This document shows, in pieces, positions 24,237 through 36,100 of a stretch of 64,000 bases of DNA. Below the pieces are notes generated by a model that was not told the DNA's origin, searched no databases, and worked only from the letters and a program-made list of their open reading frames with translations. A program made the translations under genes and the position numbers. The stretch is taken from the NCBI RefSeq assembly GCF_037325665.1, contig NC_090246.1, positions 39,059,786 to 39,123,785 of the forward strand, given 5' to 3'. This stretch comes from Littorina saxatilis. Lineage: Eukaryota; Mollusca; Gastropoda; Littorinimorpha; Littorinidae. Each line of letters opens with the position of its first letter. Positions within the stretch are counted from its first letter, which is position 1.

Positions 24237-25304
24237 CATTCTTGGATCAATTATTAACATTTTTATTTCAATTACATTTTACTTCTCTCCACTTTTGACC
24301 AAACTCATGACGTTCAGTTCCCAACCACTGAATGAATAACAAACTAAATAAGAACAGTAAAATCGACATACATGTGTTTTATCAACAGTCATTGTGTGTC
24401 CAGTATGACGATAGGGTCTAATACTTGGAGAACAGCTGACTTTCTGTAAGCAGGAGTTTACCCAGCATAAATTTATCTAAGTGTGTCTCAGCCTTGGGTT
24501 GGGGGTGAGTGAGAGAGAGTTAGCGTGTCACTGGCATGTCTTTTGTAACCGACAGAATCCGCCCTCATGACCCATCCCTACCTTTGGAATAAAATCAAAA
24601 CCTTACTTAAAGGGAAAGTCTTTCACGTAAAATTCCCACTTGGGCTCACCAGCTCAGATCTGGGCCGACATTTACATGAGATGAGACCATCCATCCACTT
24701 GGAAACATATCCACAATAAACATCATGGCAGATTCCAGTGCACAGTTTTTTGTTTGAATTAAGTTCGATGATTGACAAAATTAATTGATCAGTATCTTCC
24801 AACCCTGCACAACAAGCAGCTCTGCAGATGGTTGTTGGAATGTGTCCAAGTTGAGGGATGGTCGTATCCTGGGCAGATCTTATTGATGGCCGCTCCTGGC
24901 CGCAGGGGCGGCCATCTACTCTAATGGGTTGGGAGAGGTGGTATGACTCGTTTGTTACCGTTCTCACGAGATCAGTTACTTTTTGATGGCCGCTGCCAAA
25001 GGAAGGTGACATTGAGGAGCACGTGACCTATCACCACTGGCGGCTTCCATTTTGTTGAAACCAACTGGCGGCTTCCATTTTGTTGAAACCAACTTTGTCA
25101 TCTGTTCTGTTCCGGAAATGAGCTGCGCTTTTTTTGAAATTCAAACAGTAGCCTATTATGTCACTGTTGTCCCATTTGCGCTGTTTCGGAAATGAGCTGC
25201 ACCTCGTCTGTCTGTTTATAGCAACTCACACTGTCTGTCACGTACACTCCATGCAAGTCTCTCCGTCTCTCCCTCGCTCTGCCTTAGTGTCTGTGTGTGT
25301 ATCT
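24237..25304. other. Intergenic, no gene supported
   Basis: Contains a 28-bp direct duplication ('ctggcggcttccattttgtt', about 25036 and 25064). A 129-codon open frame on the minus strand (24623-25012) has no recognisable domain or splice support. Confidence 0.45.
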
Positions 25305-25352
25305 GTCTCTCTCTCAATCTCTTTCTCTCTCTTTGTCTCTCAGTCTCTCTCT

Positions 25353-25398
<46 letters not shown>

Positions 25399-25613
25399 CT
25401 TTATCTCTCGGGTCATTTCTCTCACCCGGTGTTCATTTATCTGTTTCTCTGTCTCGAGTCACTCTCTGTCTATCTGTCTGTCTGTCTGTCTCTCTCTCTC
25501 TCAGTCTCTCTCTCTCTCTCTCAGTCTCTCTCTCTGTATGCATGTCTTTGTCTGTGTCTCCCTCTGAGTCTCTCCGCCTCTGTCTGTCTCTGTCTATGTG
25601 TGTGTGTGTGTGT

Positions 25614-25702
<89 letters not shown>
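25305..25702 (+). repeat. CT-rich array with (GTCT)n and (GT)n interruptions
   Basis: Long polypyrimidine tract, nearly pure (CT)n at 25617-25702. The apparent open frames through it are repeat artefacts. Confidence 0.9.
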
Positions 25703-25705
<3 letters not shown>

Positions 25706-26007
25706 CGACTCCTGGCACACAGGTCAAAGCAGAGGTGTCAGTCTTGTGTTAACTTGAGTGCACGTGTACCCAGCAGGAGGGGGGTGATTCGGGTCAGAAG
25801 TGGGGTAAGCACTTTGGTCTTCAGTCTTTGGGTTCTTGCTTTCAGTGGAGAAGATGCCAACACATAATTGCACTATGCTCTACTATTTATTGTCCTTGTC
25901 TATCGGACACGAAGAAGGGAAGCTACACTTGTATCGCCCCAGGCCGAGTCACAGAGTTGACATGATCAGTACACAGCTTCACGGTGCGTCATGTTATACA
26001 TCTGGGT

Positions 26008-26458
26008 CTGGGTGGCCGAGTGGTAAACGCACTTGCCTCAGAAGCGAGAGGTTGCGAGTTCGACCCTGGGTCAGGGCGTTAGCAATTTTCTCCCCCCTTT
26101 CCTAACCTAGGTGGTGGGTTCAAGTGCTAGTCTTTCGGATGAGACGAAAAACCGAGGTCCCTTCGTGTACACTACATTGGGGTGTGCACGTTAAAGATCC
26201 CACGATTGACAAAAGGATCTTTCCTGTCAAAATTGTATTGGCATAGATAGAAATGTCCACCAAATACCCGTGTGACTTGGAATAATAGGCCGTGAAAGGT
26301 GAATGCTCGGCCTAATAGGCTTGAGGTTTGCTGGCCGATGTGAATGCGTGATATATTGTGTAAAAAAGTTCCATCTCACACGGCATGAATAAATGGTGGT
26401 TGAGATATGTGCGCGATATAAATTGCATAAAATAAAATAAATAAATAAATAAATAAAC
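26008..26458 (+). repeat. tRNA-derived SINE, family 1, copy 2
   Basis: Same tRNA-like head and body as 17331-17852, with a cleaner tail of (AAATA)n. It lacks the extra segment of copy 1. Confidence 0.87.
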
Positions 26459-27975
26459 ATACCAGCTGATGGTTGAGTCCAAAACTAGTGCGGTGGTTAA
26501 TGACAGCTGCCGTGTATAACCTCATTCATTGAGAACATTAGCAAAGCCATATATATATATACTCTTTGTTTCCTGAGCCTGGACCATTGAGACGGTTACC
26601 TCATAGATCTGTTCATTCTTTACTTTGTAAAGTTATACCCCCATTCCACAACATGTGCCCGTACAATACCGCTTCTTTTATGAAAACATTGCTTCGGCCA
26701 TGTTCATTTTAATCAACCAATTTTCTTGTAGACAGTGAGCTGAACTGTGAATAACTGTGCCTTCAGCACGAAAGCGATAAGGCGACGCCCAAGTAGAATG
26801 ATAAGATTTGAATGTATGAAAACCTGAGTACAATGCGGTTTCCAGTGTTTTAAAGATACCCTCCTTCGCGTATAAAACTACTTGGTAAACCACCATAGAC
26901 CTTCGGATGCTTCCTGTTCTTCAACCGCCCCCCTAACCCCACTAACTGACATCCTTAGAAATAGTAGGATAGGCTAGGATCCAAGATAATTCCTATTATT
27001 ATTATTTTTTTAATTTTGGGGCTGCGCTCTCTCGTTTCCGTTGCGATGATAATCTAAAAAGGTTCCTGCAATGTATCGATCCTGATCCTGACCTGTACTC
27101 TCTGTAAAAAGACAAGCAGACATTGAATAATAAAGAGGAACAGAAAGGCAGGCAGACACACAATTATGCAGAGACACAAACTGACAGACAGTCACGCCCA
27201 CGAGCGCAACGTTCTAACTTTTTTCTGACACGATTTTCATTGTTGTTTTGTTCACCGCGGCGGATCTGTTCAGACTTGTATGTTGAATTACAGCATCCTT
27301 CCACTTGGACACGTAACAAACATCTACAACCTGGCCGTTTCCTGGGCAGGATGGGAATAGTTTGTTGAATTGAATGGCACATCGACATAGGCGCCAGTTA
27401 GGAAATCAATTCATCAAAACAAAGAGTAAAGTCATCATTTTCACGAGTTTTCATTCACAAACACCTGGGAAATAAATCTCATGTTCCCCATGCAATAACT
27501 CGAGGTGGTGAATGGATTTGAGCTTTCAGGTGAAACGTGGATTGTCAAAGTGAAAGCCAATCAGGCTGATTGTTTGATGTGTGGAACCATCGCGGCTTTG
27601 GATTTGTGTTTCCGAGGACAACGATTGTAAGCATTCACTCTCAAAGACCCAATCAATGTTGGCAATTACCGCGGCGACTCATGGTCAATTTGCAACTTAT
27701 CTCTGTAATCGCAAAATCCACAACGAAAAGTCATAAACACTTAAAAGAAAAGAAATATGCTCAACACTTACTGAACTCACACGTATGATCGCAGCTCTGT
27801 ACATTTTCAGACTGGAAGAAAAGCGTCAACAAGCTACGTTCGACGTCACATACAAGGTTGACGTGTTATCTCGAGCTACTGTGACGATGCTTTGTGGCCC
27901 GGAGTTGGATTCTAAACATTCGTCTCCCTGTGGGTTGGGGTGCATTTTGTTGCACAACCAAAATGATGACAAAAA
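26459..27975. other. Intergenic, no gene supported
   Basis: Mixed sequence without recognisable exons or repeat families. Confidence 0.45.
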
Positions 27976-28160
27976 CGATGTTTGGTGGCTTGTCGTCAGA
28001 CCAGCATTTTGTTGTTGGTCCTCGGGGAGCATATCGCCTTTTGTCTCATATTTATCAACCGCGGCCTTCGGCCTTGGTCGATAAAGATGAAACAAAAGAC
28101 GATATGGTCCCCTTGGACCAACAAAAAAGCTGGTCTGTCAACAAGCCACCAAACATCTTA
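27976..28160. repeat. Large imperfect hairpin, about 90-bp arms
   Basis: The left arm 'gatgtttggtggcttgtcg...' pairs with the inverted right arm ending '...caagccaccaaacatctta'. The loop centre is 'accgcggccttcggccttgg' near 28060. Conserved internal words ('catatcgccttttgtctcat' against 'gatgaaacaaaagacgatat') confirm the pairing. Likely a foldback MITE. Confidence 0.7.
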
Positions 28161-28620
28161 TAAAGTTCCATTCTGCCCAGAAAACAGCTAGCCTGTGGAT
28201 TCTTGCTGTGTGTTCACGCGGAAGGAGTATGTGTGGTGTCCCATGTTATTGAAAAAGGACACCGATTAAACAAACCAAGACCCTCTCTTCCAAAGTGAAA
28301 TCTCTGACGTCAAAAACGAATTGTAAATGATATGATGGCATCACTTAAATACTGTAAAACAATTTCTAGAACAAATTTTGTCTCGGTGATAGCTACAAAC
28401 ACGTACTGTATTCAGTCAAATCAGCAGTAGAAATGTACTCGAAAGGTCACACCCAGGCTGTGCATGTATCTCATCTGTATTGTATATCATTAAAGCCTGA
28501 ACTGAAGGTATTTTCAAGATGGTGTTCACTGGAAGGAAGGTACCTTTAAAACCACTTTGGTATGACTAACTTGTATTGTGTTCTAAATGTGCTCATTTTA
28601 CAATAATTTCCCACACTAGA

Positions 28621-28627
28621 TATAAAA
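28621..28627 (+). promoter_or_regulatory. Candidate TATA box of the GH81 gene
   Basis: TATAAAA lies 47 bp before the first possible start codon (28674), which would place transcription start near 28650 with a very short leader. The position is suggestive only. Confidence 0.4.
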
Positions 28628-28673
28628 AGAAAAGGCTAATTTTATCTTATTTTATTTTGAAGACCGGGACACA

Positions 28674-28731
28674 ATGTACGGAAGTCTGTGTGCATCAGGA
28701 ACGAGAATGAGAAGTGTTCTTTGGGTTCCGC
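28674..28731 (+). other. GH81 exon 1: start codon and first half of the signal peptide
   Basis: Encodes MYGSLCASGTRMRSVLWVP plus one base (C), then the donor gtaagt. The signal peptide's hydrophobic core is completed by exon 2 (LLFLAVSEA), split by a 2.36-kb intron. The good hydrophobic fit across the junction is the main evidence that this short exon is real. Confidence 0.75.
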
Positions 28732-28755
28732 GTAAGTGTGTTTTGGGAGGTGATA

Positions 28756-28850
<95 letters not shown>

Positions 28851-29256
28851 TGTGTGTCTGTCTGTGTGTGTGTCTGTGTGTGTGTCTGTGTGTGTGTCTG
28901 TGTGTGTGTCTGTGTCTGTGTGTGTGTGATTGTATTATGTGAGTGTATTGTGTGTCTACATTGATGATATTGTTACAAAGGTAAAGTTGTGATGTTAGTT
29001 TATTGTTCCATAATTTTTGTTATGAATTATATGCATTCAGTATTGATCTAATAATTTGTTTTATTCATAGTCATAATATGTAAAGCGAGGAGAGCACGGA
29101 ACTCTGTGGTTCGCGCTTTATAAGTTATCATAATTAGTTGTAGTAGTAATAGTAGTAGTTGTAGTATAGTAGTAGAAGTAGCAGGTGTGTTTTTACATTT
29201 AGTCAAGTTTTGACTAAATGTTTTAACATAGAGGGGGAATCGAGACGAGGGTCGTG

Positions 29257-29327
<71 letters not shown>

Positions 29328-30107
29328 ATGTGTGTGTGTGTGTGTCTGTGCGTGTGTGTGTGTAGAGCGATTCAGAGTAAACTACTGGACCGATCTTTAT
29401 GAAATTTGACATGAGAGTTCCTGGGAATGATATCCCCGGACGTTGTTTCATTTTTTCGATAAATACCTTTGATGACGTCATATCCGGCTTTTTGTAAAAG
29501 TTGAGGCGGCACTGTCACACCCTCATTTTCAATCAAATTGATTGAAATGTTGGCACAGCAATCTTCGACGAAGGCCGGACTTTGGTATTGCATTTCAGCT
29601 TGGTGGCTTAAAAACTAATGAATGAATTTGGTCATTAAAAATCGGAATCTTGTAATTAAAATTATTTTGCTATTAAACGATCCAAAAATAATTTCATCTT
29701 ATTTTTCGTCATTTTCTGATTCCAAAAACATATACATTTGTTATATTTGGATTACAAACAAGCTCTGAAAATTAAAAATATGAAAATTATGATTAAAATT
29801 AATTTTCCGAAATCGATTTAAAAACAATTTCATCTTATTCCTTGTCGGTCCCTGATTCCAAAAACATATAGATATGATATGTTCAGATTAAAAACAAACT
29901 CAGTAAGCTAAAAAGAATAGACATACAGAAAAGCGTGTTATCCTGCTCAGCACGACCACTATCGCACTATTCTGCATGGCTTGTCGATTTCACTGCCTTT
30001 GCCACGAGCGGTGGACTGACGAAACTACTAGTATGTGGTCTTGGTGAAAAAAGCAGTGCGTTCAGTTTCATTCTGTGAGTTCGACAGCTTGACTAAATGT
30101 TGTTATT

Positions 30108-30184
<77 letters not shown>

Positions 30185-33100
30185 TGTGTGTCTGTGTGTC
30201 TGTGCGTGTGTGTGTGTAGAGCGATTCAGAGTAAACTACTGGACCGATCTTTATGACATTTTACATGTGAGTTCCAGGGTATGATATCCCCAGACGTTTT
30301 TTTTTTCTTTTTTTCGATAAATGTCTTTGATGACGTCATATTCGGCTTTTTGTAAAGGTTAAGGCGGCACTGTCACACCCTCATTTTTCAATCAAATTGA
30401 TTGAAATTTTTGTAAAGCAATCTTCGACGAAGGCCGGACTTCGGTATTGCATTTCAGCTTGGTGGCTTAAAAATTAATAAATGACTTTGGTCATTAAAAA
30501 TCTGAAAATTATAATTAAAAATTGTTTTTTATAAAATGATCCAAAATTACATTCATCTTATTCTTCATCATTTTCTGATTCCAAAAACATATAAATATGT
30601 TATATTCGGATTACAAACAAGCTCTGAAAATTAAAAATATAAAAATGATGATTAAAATAAAATTTTCGAAATCGTTTTAAAAACAATTTCATCTTATTCC
30701 TTGTCGGTTCCTGATTCCAAAAAACATATAGATATGATATGATTGGATTAAAAACACGCCCAGAAAGTTAAAACGAAGAGAGGTACAGTAAAACGTAGCG
30801 CTATGCTGCACAGCGCAACCGCTACCGCGCTAAACAGGCTCGTCACTTTTACCGCCTTTTGCACTAGCGGCGGACTACGGTCATTGTGAAAAAATGCAAT
30901 GCGTTCAGTTTCATTCTGTGAGTTCGACAGCTTGACTAAATGTAGTAATTTCGCCTTACGTGACTTGTTTATTATTATTATTATCCTTAAATTAATGACA
31001 GATCGCTCAAAATCGTGAATGACTCGTTGGCCAGAAGTCTTGTATTCATGATACAGTCTGTGTATGTTCACACTTTCTCCCCGCAGTGCTATTTCTGGCA
31101 GTGTCCGAGGCGGCGCTGCCTAATCTGCCGGACTGCCAGAAGCTGGAGGACCATGTGCTTGACCACAGTGACCCCCGGTCAGTGTTTGGCACCACGCGGG
31201 AGATTGCCAGCAAGTCCACTCCGGTCAGGATAGGAACTCTCCGCAGCAAAGGGCCCATACCCACTCATCACTTTGCGACCAACATCCTCAAATCTATGGA
31301 CAGGGTGGAGCCTATGAGAGTTTTTCCCTACGAAGGTTGGTTGTGATTTTCAATGTTTGTACAGACAAAAATGTCGTAATGCAGCAAATGGGCTTCACCA
31401 TTGAGAATTAAAGCAATTTCGTGTGTGTGTGTGTGGGGGGGGGGGGAGATAAAGTGACATTGATCTGGCGCTAATTTTGTTTACAGGCCGATAATGGACA
31501 GGACGGACACACTTAGCTAGACCATGGCAATGGAGAATTTGGTCGAAGTTTGTTCAAATCAAAGTAAAATATATTTAAAGCCAATGGAGTTTGTACTCTC
31601 TGCCATGACAGACAATACGAACCGTTATGGAGCAACAGTCAGCTTAATACCAAAATGTTAATTCAGTTCTATCTATCTTTAATCACTGTGTGGTGTAGCT
31701 ATCATGGACAAGCAAGGTATAGTGTGGGACGCCTACACGATGGAGAGATGGTACGACCCTGTGAGGACAGACCTGATGGAACAACAGTCAGCCTGGGAGC
31801 AAGGCAAACCCTGGGTCAAGCTTAACGACATGGGCACCAACCTCAAGCAGATGGTGTCCGGGCCTGATGGAAATCCGCTCGGCGTTTTTGAAGGTACGGT
31901 TTCTGAGGTCACCCTGGTAATAGTTTATGATGTCAGGTTCAGCCATTATCTGCTTTTCTTTGAGAATCTTGGATGAGATTTTTGTATATAAAAATGGGTT
32001 AAGATGGACTGTCATACATGGCTATTTTCATGTCCAAAGACAGTTCTTGCTAAGATTTGCAAATGTGTTGGAGTCTGCCATAGTACTACCACTCATGATA
32101 CATGCAGTACAAAGTAAGATTAAAACACGCGAGTTCAGATTGCGAGCGGGTACGTTGTCATGTCGGAGACAGAATCTGATGTCGTGACTTTTGTTTTACA
32201 GGTTTTTAAAAGTGCAAGACATGCAGACTGCTAGTTGAGTAACTTACGCTGTTTCCGAGGGACATCGAGGATCGATCAAGAGTTTTCCCCCGGCAAAGAA
32301 ATGTAGAGTCGCCCAGTAATTCAAGAGTCTCTTACGATTGCTCCTTCAGTGAACAATCGCTCTAAAATGACTGTTTCTGCCGGCCGGTTCAAGCGATGCC
32401 ACTGTGCCGTCAATTGTTCAGCAACGTTATGTGGTGTTGCAGGGAACTCCGGTGTCCGGGTGGGAATTGCAGGAAGCCAGGAGCCAGAGCTGGTCGACTT
32501 TGGTGACCTGTATGCCAACTTCATGTTCCATGGAAATGGCGGGTCAATGGAGGTACGTTTTCCGTTTCGCGTTCAATCATCACAAATGCAATCTTCTGTG
32601 TCTTTTTTCAGTCACAAATAGAGAGAAAATAGCCATGAATACTATGATTTGCTTCGTGGGTGGGTGTGATGGTTGGTTGGTTGGTTGGTAGGTTGGTTCG
32701 TTCGTTGGTTGGTTGGTTTGTTCGTTCGTTCGTTCGTTCGTTCGTTCGTCGTTCCTTCGTTCGTTCGTTCCTTCGTTCCTTCGTTCGTTCGACGGTTCGT
32801 AGACCGGACGGATAACGTGTTTTTATGAGATGTAGGCGTTGTGGGATATTGTTTAAACCTCATTTGTATTGTGTTCCCTGCATTTTCATTTTCAGTACAT
32901 TTAAAGCTTCACATTTGTGCATTTTGTTGAATATATTCATGTTTAATTTTTATTTTTTTTATTTGAACAGGTGCCCGTTGTCCGTGGCGCCACCCTGGCC
33001 ACACACATCTTCAAGAACGCTGACCCCGTCATCAAGCCCTACTGTCTGTCCAGCATCAACGGTCAGCATGTCCAGTTTGAGTGTCCGATGGAGAGGTCAG

Positions 33101-36100
33101 GTACGTACGCCTACTGTTAAAAGATTGTTCTTTTACACTCCTCTCAGAGAAAAGTTAGTTAGAAGGTCGTTGTGCGAATAATGGCTTGACGATTTTGGCA
33201 AAACTGTAATTTTATAATGATGAACGAATTTCAAATACACACTGTTTATTCTGCTCACATTTAAACACGTTTACCAGCAACTTATTCCAGGGCAAACAGA
33301 AGAGCTAAGCAACCGTTATCTTGCACTCCTACATTTGCATCTTAAGATAAACCTGCAAATCATGAGGGCCAAGAAAAGTCGGGAGAACAATAATTTAGAT
33401 TTTGTCGAATCTTCTTCTTCTTCTTCTGCGTTCTTGGGCTGAAATTCCAACGTGCACTCGTGTGGGGTTTTTGCACGAGTAGGTTATTACGTGCATGACC
33501 GTTTTTACCCCGTCATTTATGCAGCCATACGCCGCCGTCGAAACGATTCAGCGCAGACACCACCTCAGTTAAACTTGTTAGACTCACATGAACGTTGAAC
33601 TGAGAGAAATTATTAAAATGAAATGGTAACCTATTCCTCTCAGCTGGTGACGGAGGATCCGGCTACCTGGAGGGTCACTGTCAAGGCAGCACGCTGAAGA
33701 TTCTCCTGCACAGCTCCAAGTCCATGACAGACTTTAAGCACGTGCAGTGGGCGGCCATGCCTAGCGGACTGTGGGCCGGCAGTCACGGCATGCACACGTG
33801 CGACGATGCTCACTGTCGGCTGACTGACGGGGGGAAGACCGTAGAGATGACCATCCCGGACGCACATGGTAAGCTAGCTTACTTTACTGTTCGGTTTTTT
33901 TTCAAGATCTCACCCACTGTTACTTTGTTGCTTACACTTTGTTATACGTTGATTTGTTTTGTGGGTTGGTAGTTGGTTCATTCTTTTCCACGTTCATTCA
34001 TTCTTTTCCACGTTCATTCATTCGTTCGTTCGTTCGTTCGTTCGTTCGTTCGTTCATTCGTTCGTTCGTTCGTTCGTTCGTTCGTTTGTTTGTTTGTTTG
34101 TTTGTTTGTTCCTTCCTTCCTTCCTTCCTTCCTTCCTTCCTTCCTTCCTTCCTTCCTTCCTTCCTTACAATAATACATGTCACAGAAATGCGTTCAAAAG
34201 TGGAACGTTTCTGCTTAGAGTGAAAGAAGTACAGCCTACCTTATTCCTCCAGGTGAGATGAGTTTCGCGATCAACTTGGTTGGTCACTACGTGTTGCCCT
34301 GGGACTGGGGCAATGCCCCCATGAAGACCACGTGTGGGGGTCGAGGTCGGCGAGGTGTGGGGGACATCTCACTGCAGGCCACGTGTAAGCCAGACAAGAG
34401 CTTGACCGTCACTGTCAACATGGCTGACGTTGGTATTAGTGGTGTGGACAAGGTGAGCGTGTCTGTCTGTCTATTTTCTCTCTGTCTGTCTGTGTTTTCT
34501 CTCTGTCTTTTTCTGCCTGTCTGCCTGTTTGTCTGCCTGCCTGTCAGCCTGCCTGTCTGCCTGTCTGTCTGTCTGTCTGTATGTATGTATGTGTAGCTGT
34601 CCGTCTTTCTGTCTGTCTGTCTGACTATTTGTCTGTCTGTCTGTCTGTCAATCTCTGTATGTCAGTGATTTCTCTCTGTCTTTTTCTCTCTGTCTTGGCT
34701 GTATATATGTTTGTTTGTTTGACTGTCTGTCTGTGGAGCTGTGCTTTCTGTCTGTCTGTGTCTGCCCGTCTGTCTCTTCGTTTTTCAGACTGTTTGCAGA
34801 CTGTCACTGTCAACGTAAGCGTGCCTGTCTGTTTTATTGTCTGTCGGTTGGTCCGGCTGGCTGATATTTATTTTGCCAGTCAGCTGCGATGTTAAGGGTA
34901 AAATAAATAACCTCGTCATTATTACAAATCATCAGACTACTGTAGAACCAAAATTACTCTGTTCAACGGATATTTTGCAGTTTTGCGAGTGAAAAGCAGA
35001 GTGGACTAATAGGCTAATAAGATTTCATCAAAATTGACCTCCTGTGTAAAACAAATCCTTTAAAAAATGTTTCACCTGTTTTGTATTCTATAATCATCCC
35101 TTAGTCAGATCAAACAGAGTTGCTAATAGTCAGGGTAGGTAGGGATATTTTGGTTCAGATTCTTCCAAAAGCACCATATTTGGCCCAGAGGTCGCCCATG
35201 CCATACTGTTTCCATTTTTGCCGACTGCCAAGACGGGCGCCCCATGGGGACGCCATATTGGCAAAATCCAATATGGCCGCCGTCCGGGTTACATATTGAT
35301 CACAGGTAAAAAAAACTAAAAATGCTAGAATCATAAATGATATCACATTTTAGGGTTTTTTGGGGTCAGGGAATCCGATTCAGATGTTATTTCAATGATC
35401 TGAGGTCAAAATCCAATATGGCCGCCATCCGGGTTACATATCGATCACAGGTAAAAAAAATAAAAGTGCTAGAATCATGATTGATACCACATTTTAGAGG
35501 TTTCCGGGGTCGGGGAATCCGATTCAGACGTTATTTCAATGATCTGAAGTCAAGTTTAACCCTTCAAGGTCACAAAAAGGTGCTATTGGAAGAATCTGAA
35601 CCAAAATATCCCAAACACCTCTAATTATACCAAAAAATCAATGATTATTCAGGAACAATTTTAATTCAAATAATTCGGAGACATCTGTAGTGGCAAGACA
35701 CTTTTTGCCGCTGTGTGCATTCAATACAGGATTATTATTACTATGCATATGTTCTGGCTGGCACTCTATGATTCCAGCAAGTCCTACTGGTCATCACCAC
35801 CGTTTGCAGTGCTAGAGGACCGTCACATTTTCAGAGGACCGTGCATCGGACACTAACGCTGTTGCATTTGCACTCTATGATTCCAGTAACAAGTCCTACT
35901 GGTCATCACCACCGTTATTAACACACCCGCCTTCGCATTTGCAGAGGACCGTGCATCGGACACCGGCGCGGTTGCATTTGCACCTTCCCGTGCATGCCTT
36001 GAGGCAGCCACATTGCAAGAGAATGGCACATGCCAATGAAGCGTCGCTTAGAGTGGTCCATAGTGGTTGCCAGGTATTGGTGCCATCTTTGTGCCAGCCC

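Noticed and set aside
24623-25012. 129-codon minus-strand open frame
   Set aside because: No recognisable domain, no splice or polyadenylation context; could be a repeat fragment but I cannot support it.
25158-25757. Ser/Leu-rich frames in several registers
   Set aside because: CT microsatellite translation.
29372-29593. 73-codon frame in element R
   Set aside because: Other copies of the element interrupt the frame at different places and no domain is recognised.
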